Positions 11,217 to 20,519 of a DNA stretch of 64,000 nucleotides are shown in pieces. The stretch covers positions 10,119,647 through 10,183,646 of the forward strand of contig OX030955.1 of the NCBI GenBank assembly GCA_943735955.1. Reading direction: 5' to 3'. The notes under the pieces are model-generated. The model was given only the letters and a program-made list of their open reading frames with translations. It was not told where the DNA came from and searched no databases. Position numbers and translations under genes: made by a program. Position 1 is the first letter of the stretch; the number at the start of each line of letters is the position of its first letter. Source of the DNA: Piscicola geometra. Lineage: Eukaryota; Annelida; Clitellata; Hirudinida; Piscicolidae.

Positions 11217-13290
11217 TCAAGAGGTGGTGTGGACAGCTTTGAGGAGGAAGAGGGCATCGTGAAGGACGTAGTAGGAGTGTTGCAGGTCACCCTCGCACAA
11301 ATAAGGCACCCTTGAGAACCTCACCACCTGGAAGCCTGCGCCTGGAAAAACATCGGCAACCAAGCTGTTCACCTGCTCTCCGAATGTCACGCCCTTCACT
11401 TGCAGACGCTGTTGTGGCAGGTTGTCTTTGCTGCTGCCTGTTGATGCGAGAAAGAGCATTGATTGGGAAGAAATTCATTTGATTTGGTTGTGATTGCGAG
11501 ATATCATGTCTTTTTTCTACCATGAAAACAATGGAAGAGAAACTCATATATTATACAATTAATAAAAAATAATATGATTTATTTTAACACTATTACAAAT
11601 ATTACTCCTATTAATCGAAGGCCACCATTTCCACTGTAGACACTCACCGAACTCGACATAGGGACTCAGTGGCAGCACCAGGGCGACCAGCAGTCTGCCA
11701 TGCCCCTCCTTCAGCCTGCTCCTCACCATGGCCAAGAGGTCGAGTGGTCGCTCACACCTATCAAGCAGATTCAAGCAACTGATGGTGTCGTACTTCTGCC
11801 CATCTTCGTGCCAGTTGAGAGCGTCGAGGAGCTTGAAGCCCCTCTGGCCTAGACGCCACTGCATCGTCGATGAGAGTTCGGTGGCGTAGACGTTTTTGTA
11901 GAATTTGGCGAAACGCTGAGTTACTGAGCCGTCTCCCGCGCCTGTGTGGATGCATTTTTGTCGTTGTTGTTGTTGTGTCAAATAAAATTTAATTTAAATT
12001 TAATATATTTAAAAGTATACATGTTTCCACTTGTTTGTAAACGCTTTGTAGTCTAAGTCTAGAATTAGTTACGTAATCCAAGAATTAAGAACTAATTTGG
12101 AGATTTGTTCCCATAAGCGATAGTCTATGAAAACAAGTGAAAGACTGGCAAATAAATCAGATTTTGAGAAGTTCTGCAGAGTTACTAGTTAATAGATGGT
12201 TAGCAATTCAAGAAAAATTCTAGAACTAAAAGAAAAAAAGTTATAAAAATTTTTTAAAAGAAGAATTAGATATTAAAGACTAAACTCCAGTCTAATCTCA
12301 TTTATCATTCAGCTATTTGCACACTGAATTGTCTTCAACGCTCTACTTAATTAAACTACCATAGAAAAATGCCATAGTTTATATTAATATTTCTGATAGC
12401 TATTTCTATTTTGTAATATTTTTCATTATCATCTCCATTTTATTATATACAGACCAAAGTTTCCTCTCCCAATAGGTGGAGCCTGTCGTTTTATTGATTT
12501 TATGTTCAATGCACAATGTTTTAAACAAATCACCGAGGTCGAGCAGGCTGTCCAGGTGCATGTTCTCATCCAGATCGAGGAAGTTCTGGAACTGCATCGA
12601 AGACATCACGAACATGGAGCCTCTCTTTAATAGTCTGTTATCGCATTTTGGCTCTTGATTTTAATTAAATGTTCAATGCCTTAAAAATTACTTGAAAATT
12701 AGTTTATAAAACAGACAAAAAAAATTCTCCTAAATAATTTATCAAAAAATAAAAAAAACTAAGTCTAATACACTAAAATTATTGTTTTGACGGATATATA
12801 AATATTTTTTTATCAAACTGATGATCCATCATTAAAAGTTTAACAAGTAAACTCATCCATTTTTCTGACCCATTAGCTGAAGTGTTCGCCATGAAAAAAG
12901 TGAGAAAGAATTTGAAGAAGAGATGAAATAGTTGAGTCACCACTTCGTCTGACCTCTCCCTGCTTTGTATCAAAAAATCCCTTGTCTCCTTGTCATCGCT
13001 CATTTGCAAAAAGAGTGGATGAAATGTTTCTGAGATGTTTGTGAAGTCCATCTTGTACCACTGGTTGGTAGATGGGATATTTAATTAAATGTATTTTTAA
13101 TATTTTAAGATATTGTTTTTATAAACTGGGGCTAACAGAGTCTTATGTGACTTTGGATGAATATGACATATGATAATTTTGTAACCTCTTCGTGGGTTTG
13201 CCCTATGTCAAATCGATCCTCCACCATTTTTTCAAATGCCATTCTAGCCAAAGAGCTACGAAAATATGTTCTATGATATGTGGAACTCAT
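11217..13290 (-). CDS. METTL9: METTL9/DREV, protein-histidine N1-methyltransferase
   Basis: A five-exon gene with all phases consistent: 13290-13186, 13060-12870, 12634-12534, 11941-11648 and 11437-11217. It gives 303 residues, close to the roughly 318 of vertebrate METTL9. METTL9 uses S-adenosylmethionine to methylate histidine N1 in His-x-His motifs. Visible family marks in order: L-F-M-A-N-T-S-A-N-G / L-L-K-R-G-S-M-F-V, the SAM-binding L-L-D-L-G-A-G-D-G-S-V-T split across exons 3 and 4, Y-A-T-E-L-S-S-T-M, Y-D-T-I-S-C-L-N-L-L-D-R-C, L-V-A-L-V-L-P-L-S-P-Y-V-E, G-E-Q-V-N-S-L, and the C-terminal R-V-P-Y-L-C-E-G-D with Y-Y-V-L-H-D-A. Introns interrupt G/AGDG and VEFG/GSS, each restoring a Gly codon. 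The protein begins M-S-S-T-Y-H-R-T-Y-F without the hydrophobic leader of vertebrate METTL9, so an upstream exon may be missing. It converges with the plus-strand gene ending at 10771. Confidence 0.93.
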
Positions 13291-13689
13291 CTTAAAACAA
13301 TAATTTACTATTTTTAATTTAAATAAATAAATATTAAACTTGATTTTTAATTAGTTTTGTTATTTAATATGTCCAAAGTTTAAATATTTGTTACATGTTG
13401 TTAATAACAATACATCATATGTGATTGTATGTTTTCAATGATTACTCGAGTAAATGTAAATCTAAGTTAGAACTTTAATGAAATTTTTTAAAATTTAAGT
13501 TTTAAAATATGAGTAGTATTTTAAAATATTAAAAGCATTATACATTTTAGTTATAATAGAATAAAGGACAAAAATAACTAGGATTGGGTTTATTTAAAAT
13601 TTATTTATTTTACATTTTTGTAAATTTTTTATAGGAAGAGACTATTCATTTCTTGTTTATTTCTTGCTTATAGACTCTTCCTTGTTTAT
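13291..13689. other. AT-rich spacer between METTL9 and the tandem array
   Basis: No gene is seen. It should contain the METTL9 promoter or an upstream 5' exon. Similarity to the array units begins at about 13690. Confidence 0.5.
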
Positions 13690-13726
13690 TTATAAGTAGA
13701 ATCTATTTAAAAGATAAATAAAATAG

Positions 13727-13734
13727 TATAAAAG
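13727..13734 (+). promoter_or_regulatory. Candidate TATA box of array unit 1
   Basis: TATAAAAG lies 83 nt upstream of the unit-1 ATG. The same place in other units reads tataagaag or tataataag, so unit 1 keeps the best match. A start site about 30 nt downstream would leave a short leader, which suits an autonomous gene in each unit. No experimental support. Confidence 0.4.
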
Positions 13735-13816
13735 GTAAATCAAAATAAAACAAGGTAAATTATAAAAATTCATTTAAGAACATATAGAAACTACCCATCC
13801 TTGATAATAAATCAAA

Positions 13817-14101
13817 ATGTCTGGTAATGTTGACAAAGATCCAGACTTTTTCCAAAGACTTTTCAAGAAGGAAAGCGTGGATTCGGCCCAGGTCATTCCC
13901 ACACCGCATCCTCTGCTCAACCAGATACAACCACCATCGAAAGCGACTGGCGAGACACTTCAGCAACTAAAAAGTGAAGTCTCGAACGGGCAGGAAAGTC
14001 CAAGAATGCATTTTCGGAACAAGAAAAACGCCAAAACTGGAAAGTTCATCGTCGATGACAGCAACATGCGAGAGATGATGCCTCTGTACTACGAGCCATA
14101 G
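13817..14101 (+). CDS. Array unit 1: 94-residue protein of unknown function
   Basis: Single-exon ORF starting MSGNVDKDPDFFQRLFKK and ending M-R-E-M-M-P-L-Y-Y-E-P. It is hydrophilic, with no signal peptide, membrane segment or cysteine. A central Pro-rich piece (V-I-P-T-P-H-P-L-L-N-Q-I-Q-P-P) is followed by a Gln/Ser/Lys-rich part and a conserved T-G-K-F-I-V-D-D-S-N-M tail. I do not recognise the family. Coding is supported because the frame stays free of stops in all nine units while their non-coding tails carry many indels. This copy has GAAAGC at codons 19-20 (Glu-Ser) where most others have GTAAGC, and Arg in H-F-R-N where the rest have Trp. Downstream AATAAA motifs lie about 235 and 300 nt after the stop. 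Confidence 0.7.
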   Translation: MSGNVDKDPDFFQRLFKKESVDSAQVIPTPHPLLNQIQPPSKATGETLQQLKSEVSNGQESPRMHFRNKKNAKTGKFIVDDSNMREMMPLYYEP

Positions 14102-14670
14102 GCTCTGACCCAAAGGGTTGACCCATTGCCCATGATAGATTATGATAGACTATACGAAATCTAAGTTCTGAGACGATTGTATGTGACAAATTAATGTAAG
14201 TTATGTTATATACTAGGTAAGCATCCGTGAGTTTTACTAGCAAATTATCAATAGGAGTTTAAGATATTTATATATTTTGTTATATTGATATCGTATCTAT
14301 TTGTCAGACGTTTGCTTAGGTTTTGTCTAAACAAATAAATGTTTGATGCTTCTATCTATTTTCAATGAAAGTCAATCTCCCACGCCAAGATGATTATTTC
14401 AATAAATTACATTTTCGTCTTTTAGATTGAATCCTTATTTTGCAAGTTTAAACGAAGTTTCATGTTCCGAAAAACGTGCATCATAATTTAAGTTGCTGTA
14501 ACGTCATAAAATGAATAAATAATAATACAATTTCACAACATCTATGCTCTGTTTATTTATAAATAGATAAATAAAATAGTATAAGAAGCTAAATCAAAAT
14601 AAAACAAGGTAAATTATAAAAATTCATTTGAGAACGTATAGAAACTACCCATCCTTGATAATAAATCAAA

Positions 14671-14955
14671 ATGTCTGGTAATGTTGACAAAGATCCAGAC
14701 TTTTTCCAAAGACTTTTCAAGAAGGTAAGCGTGGATTCGGCCGAGGTCATTCCCACACCGCATCCTCTGCTCAACCAGATACAACCACCATCGAAAGCGA
14801 CTGGCGAGACACTTCAGCAACTAAAAAGTGAAGTCTCGAACGAACAGGAAAGTCCAAGAATGCATTTTTGGAACAAGAAAAACGCCAAAACTGGAAAGTT
14901 CATCGTCGATGACAGCAACATGCGAGAGATGATGCCTCTGTACTACGAGCCATAG
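14671..14955 (+). CDS. Array unit 2: 94-residue protein
   Basis: Intact copy. Differences from unit 1 include Val-Ser at 19-20 (GTAAGC), A-E-V-I-P instead of A-Q-V-I-P, and S-N-E-Q instead of S-N-G-Q. Its tail shares specific variants with unit 7 (for example atcaatgggagttatcaata), marking them as products of one block duplication. Confidence 0.68.
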   Translation: MSGNVDKDPDFFQRLFKKVSVDSAEVIPTPHPLLNQIQPPSKATGETLQQLKSEVSNEQESPRMHFWNKKNAKTGKFIVDDSNMREMMPLYYEP

Positions 14956-15525
14956 GCTCTGACCCAAAGGGTTGACCCATTGCCCATGATAGATTATGAT
15001 AGACTATACGAATTCTAAGTTCTGAGACGATTGTATGTGAAAAATTAATGTAAGTTATGTTATATACTAGGTAAGCATCCGTGAGTTTTACTAGCAAATT
15101 ATCAATGGGAGTTATCAATAAGATATTTATATACTTTGTAATATTGATATCGTCTCTGTTTGTCAGACGCTTGCTTAGGTTTTGTCTTAACAAATAAATG
15201 TTCGATGCTTCTATCTATTTTTAATGAAAGTCCCACACCAAGATGATTATTTCAATAAATTACATTTTCGTCTTTTAGATTGAATCATTATTTTTCCGAG
15301 TTTAAACGTAGTTTCATGTTCCGAAAACGCCCATCAAAATTTAAGTGGCTGTAACGTCATAAAACGAATAAATAATAATAATACACTTTCACAACATCTA
15401 TGCTCTGTTTATTTATCAATAGATAAATAAAATAGTATAAGAAGGAAAATCAAAAATAAACAAGGTAAATTATACAATTTATTTGAGAACATATTGAAAC
15501 TACCCATCCTTGATAATAAATCAAA

Positions 15526-15810
15526 ATGTCTGGTAATGTTGACAAAGATCCAGGCTTTTTCCAAAGACTTTTCAAGAAGGTAAGCGTGGATTCGGCCGAG
15601 GTCATTCCCACACCGCATCCTCTGCTCAACCAGATACAACCACCATCGAAAGCGACTGGCGAGACACTTCAGCAACTAAAAAGTGAAGTCTCGAACGGAC
15701 AGAAAAGTCCAAGAATGCATTTTTGGAACGAGAAAAACGCCAAAACTGGAAAGTTCATCGTCGATGACAGCAACATGCGAGAGATGATGCTTTTGTACTA
15801 CGAGCCATAG
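15526..15810 (+). CDS. Array unit 3: 94-residue protein
   Basis: Intact copy with D-P-G-F-F-Q in place of D-P-D-F-F-Q and M-M-L-L-Y-Y near the end. Its 3' tail contains four direct copies of a 33-bp word around aattaatgtaagttatg (15890-16022), against one copy in units 1 and 2. This accounts for the 957-bp spacing to unit 4. Confidence 0.68.
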   Translation: MSGNVDKDPGFFQRLFKKVSVDSAEVIPTPHPLLNQIQPPSKATGETLQQLKSEVSNGQKSPRMHFWNEKNAKTGKFIVDDSNMREMMLLYYEP

Positions 15811-16482
15811 GCTCTGACCCAAAGGGTTGACCCATTGCCCATGATAGATTATGATAGACTATATGAATTCTAAGTTCTGAGACGATTGTATGTGGAAAAT
15901 TAATGTAAGTTATGTTATATACATGTGAAAATTTAATGTAAGTTATGTTATATACATGTGAAAAATTAATGTAAGTTATGTTATATACATGTGAAAAATT
16001 AATGTAAGTTATGTTATATACTAGGTAAGAATCCGTGAGTTTTACTAGCAAATTATCAATAGGAGTTTAAGATATTTATATATTTTGTTATTTTGATATC
16101 GTATCTGTTTGTCAGACGCTTGCTTAAGTTTTGTCTTAACAAATAAATGTTTGATCCTTCTATCTATTTTTAATGAAAGTCAATCTCCCACACCAAGATT
16201 ATTATTTCAATAAATTACATTTTCGTCTTCTAGATTAAATCCTTATTTTTGCAAGTTTAAATGAAGTTTCATGTTCCGAAAAACGCCCATCATAATTTAA
16301 GTGGCTGTAACGTCATAAAACGAATTAATAATAATAATACACTTTCACAACATCTATGCTCTGTTTATTTATAAATAGATAAATAAAATAGTATAATAAG
16401 GTAAATCAAAATTAAACAAGGTAAATTATAAAAATTCTTTTAAGAACATATAGAAACTACCCATCCTTGATAATAAATCAAA

Positions 16483-16767
16483 ATGTCTGGTAATGTTGAC
16501 AAAGATCCAGGCTTTTTCCAAAGACTTTTCAAGAAGGTAAGCGTGGATTCGGCCCAGGTCATTCCCACACCGCATCCTCTGCTCAACCAGATACAACCAC
16601 CATCGAAAGCGACTGGCGAGACACTTCAGCAACTAAAAAGTGAAGTCTCGAACGGACAGGAAAGTCCAAGAATGCATTTTTGGAACGAGAAAAACGCCAA
16701 AACTGGAAAGTTCATCGTCGATGACAGCAACATGCGAGAGATGATGCCTTTGTACTACGAGCCATAG
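16483..16767 (+). CDS. Array unit 4: 94-residue protein
   Basis: Intact copy, D-P-G-F-F-Q type with Val-Ser at 19-20 and A-Q-V-I-P. The tail has three copies of the 33-bp word (16852-16945), which explains the 924-bp spacing to unit 5. Confidence 0.68.
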   Translation: MSGNVDKDPGFFQRLFKKVSVDSAQVIPTPHPLLNQIQPPSKATGETLQQLKSEVSNGQESPRMHFWNEKNAKTGKFIVDDSNMREMMPLYYEP

Positions 16768-17406
16768 GCTCTGACCCAAAGGGTTGACCCATTGCCCATG
16801 ATAGATTATGATAGACTATATGAGTTCTAAGTTCTGAGACGATTGTATGTGGAAAATTAATGTAAGTTATGTTATATACATGTGAAAAATTAATGTAAGT
16901 TATGTTATATACATGTGAAAAATTAATGTAAGTTATGTTATATGCTAGGTAAGAATCCGTGAGTTTTACTAGCAAATTATCAATAGGAGTTTAAGATATT
17001 TATATATTTTGTTATTTTGATATCGTATCTGTTTGTCAGACGCTTGCTTAAGTTTTGTCTTAACAAATAAATGTTTGATGCTTCTATCTATTTTTAATGA
17101 AAGTCAATCTCCCACACCAAGATTATTATTTCAATAAATTACATTTTCGTCTTCTAGATTAAATCCTTATTTTTGCAAGTTTAAACGAAGTTTCATGTTC
17201 CGAAAAACGCCCATCATAATTTAAGTGGCTGTAACGTCATAAAAAGAATAAATAATAATAATACACTTTCACAACATCTATGCTCTGTTTATTTATAAAT
17301 AGATAAATAAAATAGTATAAGAAGGAAAATCAAAATTAAACAAGGTAAATTATAAAAATTCATTTAAGAACATATAGAAACTACCCATCCTTGATAATAA
17401 ATCAAA

Positions 17407-17691
17407 ATTTCTGGTAATGTTGACAAAGATCCAGACTTTTTCCAAAGACTTTTCAAGAAGGAAAGCGTGGATTCGGCCCAGGTCATTCCCACACCGCATC
17501 CTCTCCTCAACCAGATAAGACCACCATCGAAAGCGACTGGCGAGACACTTCAGCAACTAAAAAGTGAAGTCTCGAACGGACAGGAAAGTCCAAGAATGCA
17601 TTTTTGGAACGAGAAAAACGCCAAAACTGGAAAGTTCATCGTCGATGACAGCAACATGCGAGAGATGATGCCTCTGTACTACGAGCCATAG
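17407..17691 (+). pseudogene. Array unit 5: copy with start codon changed to ATT
   Basis: The frame is open from the aligned start to the stop, but the first codon is ATT (17407-17409) where all other units have ATG. The next in-frame ATG would give at most about 38 residues; an out-of-context start at 17467 is not an ATG in the family alignment but GTG. It also reads Q-I-R-P-P instead of Q-I-Q-P-P. The body lacks stops, so the loss is recent, or the copy is used only through a non-AUG start. Confidence 0.65.
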
Positions 17692-18261
17692 GCTCTGACC
17701 CAAAGGGTTGACCCATTGCCCATGATAGATTATGATAGACTATACGAAATCTAAGTTCTGAGACGATTGTATGTGACAAATTAATGTAAGTTATGTTATA
17801 TAATAGGTAAGCATCCGTGAGTTTTACTAGCAAATTATCAATAGGAGTTTAAGATATTTATATATTTTGTTATATTGATATCGTATCTGTTTGTCAGACG
17901 TTTGCTTAGGTTTTGTCTAAACAAATAAATGTTTGATGCTTCTATCTATTTTCAATGAAAGTCAATCTCCCACGCCAAGATGATTATTTCAATAAATTAC
18001 ATTTTCGTCTTTTAGATTGAATCCTTATTTTTGCAAGTTTAAACGAAGTTTCATGTTCCGAAAAACGTGCATCATAATTTAAGTTGCTGTAACGTCATAA
18101 AATGAATAAATAATAATACAATTTCACAACATCTATGCTCTGTTTATTTATAAATAGATAAATAAAATAGTATAAGAAGCTAAATCAAAATAAAACAAGG
18201 TAAATTATAAAAATTCATTTGAGAACGTATAGAAACTACCCATCCTTGATAATAAATCAAA

Positions 18262-18546
18262 ATGTCTGGTAATGTTGACAAGGATCCAGGCTTTTTCCAA
18301 AGACTTTTCAAGAAGGTAAGCGTGGATTCGGCCCAGGTCATTCCCACACCGCATCCTCTGCTCAACCAGATACAACCACCATCGAAAGCGACTGGCGAGA
18401 CACTTCAGCAACTAAAAAGTGAAGTCTCGAACGGACAGGAAAGTCCAAGAATGCATTTTTGGAACGAGAAAAACGCCAAAACTGGAAAGTTCATCGTCGA
18501 TGACAGCAACATGCGAGAGATGATGCCTTTGTACTACGAGCCATAG
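18262..18546 (+). CDS. Array unit 6: 94-residue protein
   Basis: Intact copy, D-P-G-F-F-Q with Val-Ser at 19-20. The tail follows the unit 1/unit 5 pattern (cacgccaagatg, aaaacgtgcatc), so its flanks and its coding part group differently. This hints at gene conversion between units. Confidence 0.68.
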   Translation: MSGNVDKDPGFFQRLFKKVSVDSAQVIPTPHPLLNQIQPPSKATGETLQQLKSEVSNGQESPRMHFWNEKNAKTGKFIVDDSNMREMMPLYYEP

Positions 18547-19116
18547 GCTCTGACCCAAAGGGTTGACCCATTGCCCATGATAGATTATGATAGACTATAC
18601 GAAATCTAAGTTCTGAGACGATTGTATGTGACAAATTAATGTAAGTTATGTTATATACTAGGTAAGCATCCGTGAGTTTTACTAGCAAATTATCAATAGG
18701 AGTTTAAGATATTTATATATTTTGTTATATTGATATCGTATCTGTTTGTCAGACGTTTGCTTAGGTTTTATCTTAACAAATAAATGTTTGATGCTTCTAT
18801 CTATTTTCAATGAAAGTCAATCTCCCACGCCAAGATGATTATTTCAATAAATTACATTTTCGTCTTTTAGATTGAATCTTTATTTTTGCAAGTTTAAACG
18901 AAGTTTCATGTTCCGAAAAACGTGCATCATAATTTAAGTTGCTGTAACGTCATAAAATGAATAAATAATAATACAATTTCACAACATCTATGCTCTGTTT
19001 ATTTATAAATAGATAAATAAAATAGTATAAGAAGCTAAATCAAAATAAAACAAGGTAAATTATAAATATTCATTTGAGAACGTATAGAAACTACCCATCC
19101 TTGATAATAAATCAAA

Positions 19117-19401
19117 ATGTCTGGTAATGTTGACAAAGATCCAGGCTTTTTCCAAAGACTTTTCAAGAAGGTAAGCGTGGATTCGGCCGAGGTCATTCCC
19201 ACACCGCATCCTCTGCTCAACCAGATACAACCACCATCGAAAGCGACTGACGAGACACTTCAGCAACTAAAAAGTGAAGTCTCGAACGAACAGGGAAGTC
19301 CAAGAATGCATTTTTGGAACAAGAAAAACGCCAAAACTGGAAAGTTCATCGTCGATGACAGCAACATGCGAGAGATGATGCCTCTGTACTACGAGCCATA
19401 G
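19117..19401 (+). CDS. Array unit 7: 94-residue protein
   Basis: Intact copy close to unit 2 in the tail, with unit-specific changes A-T-D-E-T (others A-T-G-E-T) and E-Q-G-S-P. It lies immediately before the unit broken by the retroelement. Confidence 0.68.
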   Translation: MSGNVDKDPGFFQRLFKKVSVDSAEVIPTPHPLLNQIQPPSKATDETLQQLKSEVSNEQGSPRMHFWNKKNAKTGKFIVDDSNMREMMPLYYEP

Positions 19402-19979
19402 GCTCTGACCCAAAGGGTTGACCCATTGCCCATGATAGATTATGATAGACTATACGAATTCTAAGTTCTGAGACGATTGTATGTGAAAAATTAATGTAAG
19501 TTATGTTATATACTAGGTAAGCATCCGTGAGTTTTACTAGCAAATTATCAATGGGAGTTATCAATAAGATATTTATATACTTTGTAATATTGATATCGTC
19601 TCTGTTTGTCAGACGCTTGCTTAGGTTTTGTCTTAACAAATAAATGTTCGATGCTTCTATCTATTTTTAATGAAAGTCCCACACCAAGATGATTATTTCA
19701 ATAAATTACATTTTCGTCTTTTAGATTGAATCATTATTTTTCCGAGTTTAAACGTAGTTTCATGTTCCGAAAACGTCCATCAAAATTTAAGTTGCTGTAA
19801 CGTCATAAAACGAATAAATAATAATAATACACTTTCACAACATCTATGCTCTGTTTATTTATAAATAGATAAATAAAATAGTATAAGAAGGAAAATCAAA
19901 AATAAACAAGGTAAATTATACAATTTATTTGAGAACATATTGAAACTACCCATCCTTGATAATAAATCAAAATGTCTGG

Positions 19980-20111
19980 TGTTACGACTAGGATTTCAGG
20001 AAACACGAGAGAGAGTTTATTTACACGATAACGACTTTATATAAGGTGCGAAGGACAAAGGTCGCCTAGGAGTGGTTGTGTGTACATATCGTACACAATG
20101 TGGCCGCTACA
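19980..20111 (-). repeat. 3' LTR of the retroelement (132 bp)
   Basis: Starts TGTTACGACTAGG on the plus strand and ends GCTACA. It is identical to the other LTR except for three base changes around 20044-20052 and an extra TG. On the element's strand it has a TATATAAAG promoter motif and an AATAAA signal. Confidence 0.95.
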
Positions 20112-20124
20112 ATACTCCCCCACC
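20112..20124 (-). other. Polypurine tract of the retroelement
   Basis: On the element's strand GGTGGGGGAGTAT abuts the 3' LTR. A purine run here primes plus-strand DNA synthesis in LTR elements. One or two pyrimidines interrupt it. Confidence 0.7.
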
Positions 20125-20189
20125 AGAGAGTACTGGCGAACGAAAAAGCAAACAAAATATTGTCAAGTTGTGAATTTTGTTGGTGCAAT

Positions 20190-20385
20190 AGTTGTTGTTG
20201 CAGTAGTGCATGTTGCAGTGGTGCATGTTGCAGTAGTGCATGTTGCAGTAGTGCATGTTGCAGTGGTGCATGTTGCAGTGGTGCATGTTGCAGTGGTGCA
20301 TGTTGCAGTGGTGCATGTTGCAGTGGTGCATGTTGCAGTGGTGCATGTTGCAGTGGTGCATGTTGCAGTGGTGCATGTTGCAGCC
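20190..20385. repeat. 15-bp minisatellite inside the retroelement
   Basis: About 13 direct copies of gttgcagtggtgcat (some with gtagtgcat), between the end of pol and the 3' LTR. It is open in every frame because it has no stop words; the apparent proteins are not genes. Confidence 0.9.
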
Positions 20386-20519
20386 CTTTGTGAACTCAAA
20401 GAATCAAGTGATGACGCAAGATAAAACGAAGCTGACGACGGAGAAATTCTGAAAATGATGATAAAGACTTAGTTAGCACGATTGGTTGATGGGCGGTTGA
20501 TAGACAAGGCGTCAATGAG

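Noticed and set aside
20076..20452. Cys/Ala- and Val/His-repeat ORFs at the edge of the retroelement
   Set aside because: They are frame translations of the 15-bp minisatellite, seen in all six frames.
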